NCBI GenBank assembly: GCA_019973155.2
Contig: BPQB01000106.1
Span: 1 to 64,000, forward strand
From: Phanerochaete sordida
Taxonomy: Eukaryota > Basidiomycota > Agaricomycetes > Polyporales > Phanerochaetaceae
Length of the DNA: 64,000 bases
Direction: 5' to 3'
Shown in pieces: positions 33,576 through 46,104 of this stretch. A model generated the notes under the pieces. That model was given only the letters and a program-made list of their open reading frames with translations. It was not told where the DNA came from and made no database searches. Numbering within the stretch: position 1 is the first letter of the stretch; each line of letters opens with the position of its first letter. The position numbers and the translations under genes were made by a program.

Positions 33576-35130
33576 ATGTTGACCGAGGAGAAAGGGCGTA
33601 CGCTTGTGTTATGCTTCGATGGCACTGCGAGCGCATTCGACAGCGATGTAGGTGTATCTCACGCCCATGACCCTTGTAGCTGACCCTTCCATATTCGCAG
33701 AATACCAACGTAGTTCATTTCTTCAAGTTGCTTCGCAGGGACACAGACGAGCAGTTATGCTACTATCAGGTGGATTTCCTCTGCCATGCGCCCAATACTG
33801 CGCTGACCGTACTTGTCTCGCAGCCCGGAATAGGCACGTACATGAAGCCGGGTGCAGTGTCCCAACTCCTTCGATGGGGAGCGAAGGTGTTGGATGTCGC
33901 CACTGCTTGGTATGAGCTAGTATGGCTGATAGTCACAAAACGCTTACGGCAATGCTAAAGGTACCTTTATGAACATGTACACGGTGGCTACAAGTTTCTC
34001 ATGGAGAACTACCAAGCCGGCGACAGGATCTGCTTATTTGGTAGGTGCAAGCAAATCGATTGCCGGTGGTTTCGCTTCATGCAGGTCGGTAGGATTTTCT
34101 CGAGGGGCATATACGGCGCGTGCACTGGCTGGGATGTTGCACAAAGTATGTGTAATTTCAGCTGCGATGTATTATTCTAATTTGATTGTAGATCGGCCTG
34201 TTGTGCAAAGGGAACGACGAACAAGTGCCCTTCGCGTACGAGCTCTACGAAAATGCTGACATGGAAAGCAAGCAAATCGCGCAAGGCTTCAAAGACACGT
34301 TCTGTACGCCGGTCAGTGTCGACTTTGTCGGAGTCTGGTGCGTCTCGATCTACTGCACTTCGTCCCTCGAGATCTCACTCCAACATAGGGACACTGTGGC
34401 AAGCGTTGGTCTTATCCGCCACAAGACGCTTCCATTCGCGACATCGAACGACAACATCCGGGTGTTTCGACATGCGCTTGCCCTAGATGAGGTCCGTCTT
34501 CGGTTATGTCAAATGCGAGATCGATCTTCGTCTTGATATTAGTACAGCGCCGGGTGTCTTTTAGACCCGATAAATGCCGTGTTTGTAGCCAGGTAGAAGA
34601 GTCAAAGAGTGCGGCCAAACCAGCAGGCGGAACGCCCAACACCAATGCCCTCGAAGTATGGTTTGCGGGGTGCCACGGCGGTGCGCCGCATGTTCTTCAC
34701 GCTCCGCCGAAAACATTGACCGCTGGCTCGTAGATGTTGGCGGCGGCGCCTTGCCAGACACCGAGCGCCACAGCCTGGCAAACATCTCTCTACAGTGGAT
34801 GGTCGGGGAGGTAATCGTGGCGCAATGCGGCGTGCTCTTTGATACGGGGCGCCTGAACGAGATTGGCGTGAAGATCACGTTGGTAGGAAACGATATAGCT
34901 GTCGAAGACCGCGACGTCTGCGCAGACATGCATGACGCGCTCGAGGCCCCCAGCGCGCTCTTCTGGAAGCTGCTCGAGCGCGTATGGCTGCCGCACAAGC
35001 ATACTAATGCCTGGACTCCTACATTCGAGTGCGTCGTTGTCGTCATATTCTGCTCCCTGTGATTACTCATGCTAAGAGGTTTATGAAGTCGCCCTCACCA
35101 TGGGCGAGGCCGAACCATCCAAAGTGCTAA
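33576..35130 (+). CDS. DUF2235 alpha/beta-hydrolase (T6SS phospholipase Tle1-like catalytic domain)
   Basis: Ten exons encode 362 residues: 33576-33647, 33701-33769, 33824-33909, 33961-34040, 34093-34145, 34192-34337, 34389-34491, 34548-34680, 34734-35028 and 35079-35130. The sequence opens with LVLCFDGTASAFDSDNTNV, then has GIGTY, the nucleophile elbow GFSRGAYTAR (Ser about 105), DFVGVWDTVASVG and RHALALDERR. VWFAGCHGDVGGG supplies the late Asp/His region. These are the classic DUF2235 blocks shared with bacterial type VI phospholipase effectors; fungal members are abundant in Agaricomycetes and their substrates are unknown. No signal peptide or membrane segment is seen. The last exon is chosen by phase only: another reading frame stays open further, so the C-terminus is uncertain. 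Confidence 0.85.
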
Positions 35131-35482
35131 TCCCAACTTTCACTCATCGGTCAAGCGGCGAATGGAGCTGCTGGGATACACACCATCAGCCACGTGGGAA
35201 GGATCACCTCGATATGTGGACTGAAATCATCGAATATCAATTCCGTGCTTAGATACACACCTAGACCAGATTATAGGATGCAAAGCTGCTAATATGTCAT
35301 ATGTATGGAACACAGCCCATAAAATTGCAGCTCTGACATAGCGTTTCCCCAGCTCAGGTCAAACAAAGGAGTGTCAGCCCTTATGATCATCTGAATGATC
35401 TGATATGATGCTCTACACTGTCCCCACGAAACCGCGCCAGGGACGATCATAGTTGGTGAATACATAGTTCGCATATCATACT
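35131..35482. other. Convergent 3' region between DUF2235 and WD40 copy A
   Basis: About 350 bp, relatively AT-rich. The part next to the WD40 gene resembles the 3' flank of WD40 copy B (for example ATGCTCTACACTGT at 35407 and a matching stretch near 43290), so the duplication extends past the stop codon. Confidence 0.5.
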
Positions 35483-38207
35483 CTATGAGAGACGTAGCGC
35501 GTCACGGATACTCCACAATCGTACAACATTGTCAACCCCGTACGACAAGATATCCCATCCATCCGGCATAAACATCACACGCAGGACGAAGGCACTATGT
35601 CCCTGAAAGGCTGCGATAACAGCGCCGGTTCTGCGGTTCCAGACACGGACACAGCCATCCTGCGCGCCGCATGCAATGAACTCGTTTCTAGGCGAATACG
35701 CCACAGCCAAGACCCGCTTCTTGTCCCAGCCCCGGACGCTCTCGACACGGAACGTGAAGCGCCTCTCACCAGTGTGCGAGTCGCACGTCACGACCGTCCC
35801 GTTATCTGACGCCGTTGCGACCTCGCTGCCATCTGGCGAGAACGCCACCTGGTTGACGTCGTCCGTGTGCTCCTTCAGCTCGAGCAGGGCCTTGCCGCTC
35901 GCTGCGTCCCACACGCACGCGCTGCCGTCCTCGTACCCTGTCACGATGCGGTCACCCTCGGACGAGAACGCCATGCATGAGATGTACGGCTTGCGCAGCG
36001 TCGCGATGTGCTCGCCCGTACGGCAGTCCAGGACCACCACCGCCTTGTCTTTTTGTGAGGCGTCTGAGTGTGCAGTGAGTCGGGAGCCATCTGGGGAAAA
36101 ATCAATTTTCCCGCCGGACCATGGCTCGAGATCCGTAACCGCATAGAGAAGCCCGCCGCTCGAGGCGCTCCATATCTGCAAGGAATCGTTGGAGCGTGTC
36201 GCGATCTGCGTGCCGTCGGGTGAAAATGTAGCGTACTTGACGTCCTGCTTGTGGCCCTCCAAGCGGTGCATGATGTTGCCTGTCTTGACGTCCCAGACAA
36301 GCGCAAGCTTGTCGTCGGCTCCAGATACGATGTGCCGGCCATCCGGCGAGAAATCGATCTGCTCGATGCTGTCTGTATGTCCGTCTCGCTCGAGCCGTTG
36401 GACGGTGAGGCCGTCCTGAAGCCTCCATATGGTGATTGTATCGCCGGTCGCTGCTGCTAGCAGCTTGCCGTCTGTCGATAAGGATACAGATATAGGCAGA
36501 TTGACTGTGATAGTGATACATTATCAATGTTTTGGCTCTAAGGCGAAGAAAGCGGCAATTACTCTTCATTGTTTCGGTATCACCGAAGACGACATGTTTG
36601 TACGCTACGGGATGCGCCTTTGCCTCGGTAGGTTCGAGCAGAATCTGACTGTTCATCAAGGACCCTGCGGCCTGCCGAGTGATCTCAGGCCAAGCAGCTG
36701 TGTCGGCGGCCGTGATGGGTGGATGCGCAAATTTGTGTTCTTGCTGGTGACAAATCACGTCTTCCATTCGCAGAGACCCAACTGTCTCAATGGAATCAAC
36801 ATGCGAGACTGAAGTGCACGGACAAAGGTCTTACTGCCGTTGGCACTGACAGTGACCTCGAACGCGGCTTTCCGCAGCCAGCTCGCTAGGTCCACGACGT
36901 GCTCGCCACACTATCATAACATTGAGCGGGCGTAAGCAGTACGGGAAGTGAGGTATGACGCACAAGTATACATTCAACTTCGTCATCGCTCACCAGAGCT
37001 GTGTTGGCATCGGAGACCTACCCAACCACGCTCAGATAAGCGATGGGTGCATATGTAGCTTGGACCCTTACCTCAAAGATATACTCTTGTATGATATCCA
37101 AAGAGCTAGAAGATCGTCCCTGATCACGGATCAGGGCGCGCAAGAATAGCGACGTGAGAGACGAAAACGTACATCATCCGTGTGCTCTGTCCAGCCATAC
37201 TCCACATTGCCTGCCTTGTCCTCTCCAGCGCTAAATACTCGTGCCTCTTCATAGCTGCCTCGTCCCCCTTGTGAGCCCGGAAGGTGGTGGGACCCTGCAC
37301 CGCCGACTATCCGTCCCGGCAGAATGAAGCGCTTCTTCACGCTCAAGCGTTTGATGAAGACACATTGATTCGAGCGTACATCATCGGCAAGAGTTCGGGG
37401 TGCGTGCGAATTTGGAGAGTATAGCGGGCCGTGTCGTTGGATCGACGAGGTCTTCACCGAGCTCGATTTTGACGAGCTCGCCTCGGCACCAGCTGCGCCT
37501 GCGGCATTGGCTCCGAGAGAAATCGAACCGCCCGTATGCTTGTCGAATCCGAACGCCGTCGCCGCCCAGTCTGGCGTGGTCTTGATCCATCCGATCACCA
37601 CCACGACGTCCTCCATCTTGATATCGATGCAGAGCACCTGCGTCGCATACGCATGCCAGGTCTCGACCTGCTGGAGGAGGTACTCCTTCAGCACCGTGCT
37701 CGGGAGCATCCCTTCAGCGCTCGCTGCGCTTTGCAGAGTCAGAGCCGCGCCCTGGGCCTCATGACAAGTGTAGTCCGCCTTCAGCGCAACCGACTCGCTG
37801 GGACCGACGGACCTGCCTGCATGTCAGTGATGGGCGGCTGGGGCATCGCACACTGAGACTTACACAGTCACTGAGCCGCGTACATTGCTACTTCTGACCC
37901 CGCGACTGCAGTAATGGCCTGCACTGAGCAGGTTCGGAGTAGGATTTATTTGCAGCGCATTTGGAGGAAACGATGTGATGTCGGTGTATGGCGGCTTATG
38001 ACGAGTGACCGCCTTCTCGGGCGACGCTTTATCGAGGTTGAAGAGCCGGATGAATTTGCCCTCGTGGAGGAACCCGACGTCGGCGACCTGTGGCTCGCCC
38101 GAGATGTGCGGCTCGGGGCACCAGAGCGGATACCCGAGACCAAGAGATTCGAGACTGGAGGCGTAGACCTCGTCTGGCGTGAGTGGTTTGTCGGGCCGGC
38201 GAAACAT
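35483..38207 (-). CDS. WD40-propeller protein with an unrecognised N-terminal region, copy A
   Basis: Seven exons encode 809 residues: 38207-37864, 37812-37173, 37119-37072, 37017-36964, 36910-36835, 36808-36563 and 36504-35483. The last 340 residues form a WD40 propeller (IVSGADDKLALVWDVKTG, HRLEGHKQDVKYATFSPDG, IWSASSG, FSSEGDRIVTGYEDGSACVW, KEHTDDVNQVAFSPDG and so on). The first 460 residues match no family known to me but are shared with the gene at 43373-46104: LGLGYPLWCPEP near the start, DVGFLHEGKFIRLFNLD, VVVVIGWIKTTPDW near 195, CVFIKRLSVKKR, and VVFGDTETMK. Exons 5 and 6 are joined across an intron of only 26 nt (36809-36834), at the same place as a normal 62-nt intron in copy B. 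If it is not removed the protein is truncated. No membrane or NACHT segment is seen. Confidence 0.78.
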
Positions 38208-41021
38208 CGCTTGGGAGGGTCGGATGCTGAGGCAGACAAGGATGGGATGGGGGTGTGGAGGGAGCCTGAGAGCGGCACGCTGTATCTATGCTAGGATAGA
38301 CTTTCGGGGCTGTGAGCGTGGTGTCCAGAGACGGGGGCGTCCCACGAACCTCGAGATATGCTTCGCAAGGCTGCGTATTCTACATACGACCATGGCCGTG
38401 CGCTGTACAGGATTCGTTGTCAACCATCAGGAAGTTACGTCGCGCGTGTGAAGGCCCAGGCAGGCCAGACCCTACGCCCACCGCGCTCTGAGTTCGCACG
38501 AAGATAGCAAGTCAACGAAATTTCAGTGTAAGTATTGACAGCAGTCGCTCACCCGACCCTGCGGGAGAACACAAAGAGCGTATGTCACAACCTTATCATC
38601 TGCACCCACGAGGAGAGAACGTCCACGGAGAGCACACGCGTGGCTGGAATAGAGCACACATACAAACTCTCTTGGTCAACGCTGCCAGCCACAGAGCCAT
38701 GAAGAGTCACTGCGAAACAGCAGCATTATGGGTTCAGCATACCGTGCACGACAGGCGGGGCGGTCACGAGATCGTGCAACAATGGAGGTTCTGTCGCTGT
38801 GAGCCTTCGCGGGCAATCCCAGCTGAGCGACGGATCTACGCAGGCAAAGGAGTAGGGAGCAGGCTCGAAAGGATCGGCTGAAGGGCCGCGATCCCATAGG
38901 TTGCATAAACTGGTGGAATTTTGAATGTTGGTCGTACTTAAAGTCACCGCGAGAACGATCGCGTGCGCCGAGGCAGGCCGAATTCCGTCATTAAGGCCAG
39001 CCCAGGCCAAGAGCAATTCTTGCGACCGAAAACGATGATTCCCGCGACGCTACGAGAGATTCAAGTCAGTGTATATGCGTAGCAGCAGTAGCTCCGGCGG
39101 CGTACATCGTCGGTCTCCGATGTTGTACCAATAGCTGCGCTTTCAGCTCGTTAGAGGTTGCGAATTCAGCCGTGCTTCGTATACGATCGGACGCTGATAT
39201 GCTCTTGCAAAAGGGTCGGTTCGACCAACTCTACGGCAACCTCGGCTCACATGCATTGCCAGTGCCACCGCGACGCGGCGATGGAAGGCGTCCTCGGACT
39301 TGCATATTCTGCTCATGCGACCATCAATGAAAGCAATGAGAACGGATATCTCGTAATCGGCAAGGATAGACTTGAATGTGCAAGGTGCGGTGGAGCGCAA
39401 GGTGCTTGGGCAGTCTGCGAGACGCTTGTCAGACATCGCATGGCGTGTCAGAGGAGTGGAAAGCTCACGCATGATATGTCGTGCGCAGCATCGACGCGGT
39501 GCTGTAGCTAGGATACCATGAGCATGGATACAGGATCGCATAGGAAGCGTGCGCACCGGCAGAGCAGCGCGCGCAGCGACGAGCCCGCGCCCGACACAGA
39601 GTAACCCGACGCGAAGCGGGACCATGTCGCGAGGCCGAGGTACGCCGAACTGAGCACGAAGCGCCGCGCGGGCGTGAACGGATGTAGCTTGTGCGACATC
39701 GTAATCGCTGGTATCCTCGTCCAGCAATCTCGAGGAATGGCCACTCGCTTGGCGCGGTACCAAAGTGGAGTATTTGCAGGTACGGACCAACGAGGGAGAG
39801 CGTGCTCGGGCCTATCGTTGAGTCCGGCGGGCCGCGAGTGCTCTACGCGTGCAACGCGCTGGCCTCAAAGTCGCTCGCCGAGCCGCGCACAGGCTCCGTC
39901 TCTTCTTTTCTCCTTCAGCTCTCGTGTTCTTGTCCTTCATCTTGAGCGGCGCGTTTGTGCCGATGGCGCCGGTATCGCCATCATTTGTACCTCGGACGGG
40001 CCCGGGGCTCGAGGGATTTGACGTGCGTGAGCTAGCGCGTCATCGTCGTCGAGCGCAGGCCAATGGAGCCAGCCGCGGCGAGAACGGCCGGGACAGATGT
40101 CAGGGTGCCGCCGAGCGGACGTGTTGCCGGCTGAGGCGTAGGTGAAAGCGCTGTGGATAGCGGCGGAATCCCCTTGGCTGCTTCAATACCTGGGCAGCTG
40201 CGAGTGCTGCGAGCTCATGAGATGGCGAGAAAGAGAATTTGAAGTTCGGGTACCTACAGACGTGTACGGCGATCTGCTGAGTCGGGCGAGTTGACCCTTT
40301 GCTCGGCGTCCACCCGTGGACCTGGTGGATAGCTCATGTTCTAGTAACGAAAGGTTGAGCAAGCGTGGTTTCATATTGAACGACGGACGTACTCTTGCCA
40401 ACATGAGCAGCCTGATCTTCTCTTCGCTCTCTTCGTGCTCTGCCCATCGCGTCCCTTCCGCGAGTCGCGTCCTGGCTTCCGCTTTTCATCTCTCCCATAT
40501 CTGCCCTACATCCCTCGCTCTCCAGCATCAGTTTTCGCGCGCTGGATGATGACTTGGTCGAGCGGCGCGCCGCAGAGCATGTCACCCAGGTGCGCGCAAA
40601 CGCATCTTCTGCACCGTGAGGACGCTCGCATCCTTCGCATCTACGCCGCAATCGACGTGTATTCCAAGGTACTAGAGCCGCTGCAGCCGACGTCGACGCG
40701 ACGCGCGACGTCGCCCAGGTTGTCCGTGCGCTTTGCCGTCACGAGGGTGTTTTCCGTGAGTGTGTTCCTGGTACTGCTGAGCACGCTCTTTGCCGGGGAC
40801 GGCGTAGTCCCAGATTTATGGCTGGGAGCTCGTCGAGCTTGCAATACGGAAAGACGGGGGAAGAGTTCTGTGAAGGCCGCTTGGGCATGCGTCTCGCAGC
40901 GTGGCTCGGGATGCCTGGTGTCGGCGACTTGGATGTCGGAAAGCGAAAGGTCGCGCGACTATAGCTATGGTATGACATCGACTGAGGACACGTATGTGTG
41001 AGACGACGATATGACTCACCT
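38208..41021. other. Gene-poor spacer between the WD40 paralogues, first part
   Basis: No gene with recognisable domains. Several open frames overlap in GC-rich stretches (for example 39143-39790 minus and 40435-41001 plus), but none shows a family motif or a coherent exon series. It could hold degenerate genes. Confidence 0.45.
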
Positions 41022-41287
41022 TTGAAAAGCCCGAGTCCTACGACCAATCGTCCCAGCAATCCAACCCTCTGCGCGTCGTGCGGCCCTAACAGCCCGGCGC
41101 TGCTCTCTGTCTGTCAATGGCAGAGCTAATGAAGCGCAACAATCACACGCACAATCTAAGATATATCCGCTGGGGCAAACGGCAGTGTTGCTCAGGGGGG
41201 TGGGGGCGTGCGGCGTGCGGGTAACGTGAGCCGTGTCGAGGCGTGGGCAGGGTGCCGTGCTTGCGGCAGCTGCTGCGACGAATCGTG
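41022..41287 (-). repeat. Dispersed repeat A, copy 1
   Basis: It begins with GACGACGATATGACTCACC (41022-41040). About 195 bp further comes the block GTCGAGGCGTGGGCAGGG followed by CCGTGCTTGCGGCAGC. The same two blocks at nearly the same distance recur at 41370 and 58945. Read on the minus strand, the first block is a splice-donor-like sequence (G|GTGAGTCAT), so the repeat may derive from a gene fragment. The orientation given is that of this supposed gene. Confidence 0.55.
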
Positions 41288-41369
41288 TCGGTGCCTGTGA
41301 TGTTCGGGAGAAACACAGCGCATCGTTATGACTCTAGTCTGATATTAGCTCAGTAATCAATATGGGCAA

Positions 41370-41830
41370 GACGACGATATTACTCACCTCGACATCGCTC
41401 GAGTCCCGCGACCAATCACCCCGCCGTTCCAATCCTCCACAGGCTGTACAGGCCCGATGGTCAAATTTGGAAGTTACCCCATGTTAGTCCATGCGATGGC
41501 AGGCAGAAAGATCCAAAATGCACCGGCGCAGGAGGACGGCAGCATCTAGTTGAGGTAGAGCATGTGCGGGAAAGGTGGTCGTCGAGGCGTGCGCGGGTTG
41601 CCGTGGTTGCGGCACCTGTTGCGACAAAAATCCAGGCTTCGAGTTGACGATGTCGCGAGGCGAGAGATGCTGTCGATGGGCGGGTCGGAGGTGGACGGTC
41701 GGGAGCTGCTCGAAGGCGGGTCAACGAGCAGAGCGTGGGGAAGAGCTGTCGATCGCTAGATCCAGATCGAAGCGCTCGGATCAATCGTCCGATCTGTCAG
41801 ACCCCGAGCGCCGGGTGACGATCCGGCCTC
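41370..41830 (-). repeat. Dispersed repeat A, copy 2
   Basis: GACGACGATATTACTCACC at 41370-41388 repeats the start of copy 1, 348 bp away. The second block (GTCGAGGCGTGCGCGGGTT, then CCGTGGTTGCGGCACC) is at about 41580. A third block, GAGCTGTCGATCGCTAGATCC near 41745, matches the copy at 59335 (ATCTGTCGATCGTGAGATCC), so copies 2 and 3 share a longer unit than copy 1. Confidence 0.6.
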
Positions 41831-42454
41831 CGTCTCCTCCGCTGCTGTAAGGGCCTGGCGCTGACCTTACCTTTCTCGGCGACAGGTCCTGGTGGCACGG
41901 CCTGGTGGCGCAGATGGCGCATCAGCGCCCCCGCCCAGCCCATGTGGTCTGGGCTCCGCCGTTTCTCTATCCCTATCGTGTTTCGGATTCCTTTCCTTTT
42001 CCTGTCCCTGACTCCTCTGACTCCCCATGACTCGTAGTGACTGGATATGATTCGACTCGGGCCCTTCTCGGTCCCTCTCTCTCTGACTAGGTAGTTTGGT
42101 AGGATATAAGTAGCGTAGAAAAGCCTGGGTGTACGGTAGCATCTCGAGAATCGAGACCTTCCCCACTCTTTCCTGGTCCGAAGCCTCTCGACAATCTCGA
42201 CTTCTCACCCCGAAGGCTCAGCAAGTAATCGCCAACCTCTCGATAACTCGACGCGTCTAGCGCCTTACCTAAGCGAGCCTTACAGCTGCCCTCCGCTGCA
42301 TCCGCCACTCGGGTACGGGCACACCTCTGCCCAGTCAGAGCCAGATCTTGTCCTTCGGACGTCGTGCGCAGACGGATGCATGCTCGATTAGGGAGTCAGC
42401 GTGGCTTTGCCGGCACTGTCCCGTCACGGTCGCCCCTCCTGCTCTGCACCGCGG
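41831..42454. other. Spacer between repeats A and B, nothing recognised
   Basis: About 620 bp without gene or motif; pyrimidine-rich between 41940 and 42100. Confidence 0.4.
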
Positions 42455-42840
42455 AGCGCTTTCATTCCGCATGTCGCCCCAGCACGTACTCCGGAAGCCA
42501 TGGGCATAGGGGCGCACGCGTGACCGATCGCATTCTGCGTCAGCGTGTGACTTGCGTCACAGGGGCTTCTGCGCTCGCGGCCATGTGGCACCACGGACGC
42601 GATCTTGTGGCGTCGCTGCTGTGCGCCAGAGCCCGTGCCATGCGCTTCCGCGCCTCGACAGATGACTATATGCGCCCCGTATGGGCTGAAAACCGCTTCT
42701 GCTGGACTTTGGACGATCTATTCATGCAGTAGATAGATGTTCCGAGAGTCGCCGGGACCGGTTCAGCTACTCCCGGTCTGTGGTCTGTTTGATGAAGAGA
42801 AAGCTGTGTGAACACCGCTGTGGGTCTTATTGTGGCGCGC
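42455..42840 (+). repeat. Dispersed repeat B, copy 1
   Basis: It is strongly similar to 62925-63340. Shared blocks include GCGCTTCCGCGCCTCGACAG, GACTATATGCGCCC, CTCGCGGCCATGTGGC, GACGCGATCTTGTGGCG and GAAGCTGTGTGAACAC. A reading frame is preserved in both copies and gives near-identical peptides (MRFRASTDDYMRPVWA here, MRFRASTGDYMRPVWA there). It may be part of a degenerate gene family or a transposon fragment. Confidence 0.7.
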
Positions 42841-43372
42841 CTGCCACGGTTCTCGCGTACGTTATCATAATGCCTATGCATACATATAGCTGTGGTGTCC
42901 TCAGATAGCTCATTGCCATGTGCTCGACGACTCTAACCAAGGTTTCGCGCCATTCGCTGCCATTCTGATTGCCGTGCTTGACACAGGAGCGACATGCCAT
43001 GGCGTACGACACATATAGCAAGCCGGGTACACACATGTAAGGACATGCGAGAAAATGCGGGGCTTCGTATCGCTTCATACGATTGTGCCTGCAATGTATT
43101 TGCTCTAGCGTCGCAAATGCCGAAGGCCATATTTTTGTCGCACACACTGAGAAGTGAGCAGTACAAAGTACTCTGCGGTTACCCGCAGCATGTGGCGACG
43201 GCTTCCATTATCCATGGATCCAAGGTATGCTCACCTGGCAAAAATGAACTTGAGACGATAGAAATCAATACATTCATGCAGTGTGTGCTATACAATGCTC
43301 TACACTGTTCCTGGGAAATTGCTCAGGTACGATAACACTTGGTTAAGAATACATGGTTCACGTGTCCATACT
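42841..43372. other. 3' flank of WD40 copy B
   Basis: No gene. The last 80 bp or so before the WD40 stop codon resemble the corresponding flank of copy A (GCTCTACACTGTTCC and CATACTCTACGAGAGGCGTAG). Confidence 0.45.
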
Positions 43373-46104
43373 CTACGAGAGGCGTAGTGCGTCGCGAATG
43401 CTCCACAATCGTACAACATGATCATCTCCGTACGACAAGACATTCCACCCATCCGACGTGAACATCACACGCTGAACCCAGTCAGTATGTCCTCGAAACG
43501 TCGCCACAAACGCGCCAGTCCTTCGGTTCCAGACACGTACGCAGCCATCTTCCGCGCCGCACGCTATGAACTCGTTTTTGGGCGAGTACGCCACAGCAAA
43601 GACCCGCTCCTTGTCCTCGCCCCGGACGCTCTCGACACGGAACGTGAAGCGCCGCTCGCCGCTGTGCGAGTCGCACGTCACGACCGTCCCGTCGTCCGAC
43701 GCCGTCGCAAGTTCATCGCCATCTGGAGAAAACGCCACCTCCCGGACCCAGTCCGTGTGCTCCTTCAGCTCGAGCAGCGCCTTGCCGCTCGCTGCGTCCC
43801 ACACCCACGCGCTGCCGTCCGTGGAACCCGTCGCGATGCGGTGGCCCGAGGGCGAGAACACCATGCACCAGATGTTCTGCTTGCGCAGCTTCCTGATGCG
43901 CGCGCCCGTACGGCAGTCCAAGACCACCACGGCCGTGTCTTCTTCTGAGGTGTCTGAGTCTGCAGCGAGGTGGTGGCTATCTGCAGAGAAAAAGATTTGG
44001 AGACCGTACTCTGCCTTGAGATTCGTAATGGCATGGAGCAGGTCGCCGCTTGAGGCATCCCAAATCCTAAGCGAGTCCTTAGAGCGGGTCGCGACCTGCG
44101 CACCATTGGGGGAAAACGCGGCGTAACTGACAGCCGCCTCGTGCCCCTCCAAGCGGTGCACGACGTCACCGGTCTTGATGCTCCAGACGAGCGCAAGCTT
44201 GTCGTCGGCCCCCGAGACGACGTGCTGGCCGTCCGGCGCGAACGCGATCTGCCCGATGGTGTGTGTATGCCCGTCTCGCTCGAGCCGTTGGACGGTGAGG
44301 CCGTCCTGAAGCCTCCAGACGGCAATCGCGTTGCCGGTCGCTGCTGCTAGCAGCTTGCCGTCGGCGGGTAATGCGATAGATCTCGAGGTATTGTCTGAGA
44401 ACAGATAGGGTATTAGCAGTGCGCTGGCGAGCCGGCGCTGAGGAACACTTCTCACATACTTTTCATTGTGTTTGAATCGCCGAACACCATTGTCTTGTAT
44501 TTGGTGAAGTGCATGCCATTTCCTCGCGACGGTTTGTATGAGATCTGGCAATCCTCCAGCTTTCCAGCAGCTTGCAGAGTAATATTTGGCCACTTTGTCA
44601 CATCTTCGTTCTTGATAAAACGCTCGGCGAACCTTGCCTTCTGCTCGTCGCATACCAAATCTTGTGTTTCGACATGCCCGACTACAGGTAAGTATTACAT
44701 CAGCTATTCGTACCATTAGCAGGCATCACTACGAGCAACAAACCTCCATCTGTAACCTGTACCATTGACTTGCTTACGTGCCGGAGGTAGCTGGAGAAAT
44801 CCAGCACATGTCTACCACCCTGCTCACGACTTAGTATGTTCAAAAATGAGCGGATTAAATGTATACGTGCCAATATTCGCTCCACATCATTGTCGCTTGC
44901 GACAACGAATGTAGCCCCTGACACCTGCAGGACGAATGGTATAAGAGTAGCGGATTAGTGCATAACATTGTGATTACCTCAAAGATGTAGTCCAACAGAA
45001 CATCTAATCGGTCAGAGATATGGCCCGACTGATTCTATTTGATTAATATCGTACAGCTACATCGAATGGACATCTTCACCTCTCGCACTACTCCCCATAT
45101 GCTGCCCCCGGACCCCTCCTGCATTTCTTCCGCTATGATCCCGTTTAGGGCACTCCCGCTCCCATCACCAGGTCCTGGAAGCTGATGGTAGCCAGCGCCC
45201 GCAACGATCTTCGACATGGTCAAGACCCGTGTCCGAACCTTCAGTCGCTTGATCGAGACGCAATGGTCCTTCTTGACATTCTCCACCACTGCATGAACGC
45301 CGCTCGTGGTTGCTGATGGAGGACCAGGGCCCTTGCGATGTATCGACGAGCTTGTAACAGTAAAAGTGCTCGAACCGCTCACTGCGGCAGCTACGGGAGC
45401 AGTATTGGCCCCAACGGACATGCTAGCAGCCGTCTTTCTGCTGAGACCGAAGACAGTGGCCGACCAGTCGGGAGTGGTTTTGATACACCCGCTCACCACG
45501 ACTATGTCCTTCGGTTTTATGTCGAGACCCCGTTCTTGCAATGCGTATGACACCCAAGCGTCGTAGTTGCGTAGGATGTAGGCCTTCAAGATCTTGCTCG
45601 GAAGCGCCTCTTCAAGATCCGCCGAGTCCTTCAGCGTGAGTGCTGCACCTTGCGAGCCCTCGAAGGAGTAATTGGCGTCAATTCCGGCGGAGGTGGTACC
45701 AGGAGGAGATCTACTCCCGGTTGAGGAATAAAGCTTCAAGAATATGAGGACACGTACACGCCCACTGCTGCACGCGCATGGCCGCTATGCTCTCCATGGC
45801 TGGAATAGCGCCCGGCAGGCAGCATGTTCTCGGTGCGATCGATCGGAAGTGCGTTGTCGGGCGGCGCCTCGATGTTGCTGAACGGTGGGACCCAGCGAGT
45901 GACCTTCTTCTCCGCGGCGGAGACGTCGAAGTTGAGCAGCCGGACGAACTTGCCCTGGCGCACGAACCCGACGTCGCCAAGGTGTGTCTCCCCCAGTGCG
46001 GGATCTGGCTCGGGGCGCCAGAGGGCGTAGCCCAAGCCCAGGACCTCGAGACTCTTCGCGTAGATCTTGTCGGGAGTCGGCCGTCCACAAAACCACTCAA
46101 ACAT
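43373..46104 (-). CDS. WD40-propeller protein with an unrecognised N-terminal region, copy B
   Basis: Six exons encode 818 residues: 46104-45758, 45713-45080, 45028-44978, 44924-44744, 44681-44460 and 44394-43373. It is the paralogue of the gene at 35483-38207, with homologous exon junctions and a last exon of identical length (1022 nt). The N-terminal 470 residues share LGLGYALWRPEP, GDVGFVRQGKFVRLLNFD, VVVSGCIKTTPDW near 195, CVSIKRLKVRTR, VASDNDVERILARI and MVFGDSNTMK. The C-terminal 340 residues are WD40 repeats (IGQIAFAPDGQHVVSGADD, HRLEGHEAAVSYAAFSPNG, KEHTDWVREVAFSPDG, FRGHTDWVQRVMFTSDGWN). Copy A splits one exon of B into two and lacks about 20 residues there. The N-terminal region is probably a beta-rich binding module. 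Fungal WD40 proteins with variable N-termini often belong to recognition repertoires, which is the most that can be inferred. Confidence 0.82.

Noticed and set aside
39143..41001. Several long overlapping open frames on both strands
   Set aside because: They mirror each other's codon pattern and show no motif or coherent exon chain; treated as shadows of GC-rich sequence.
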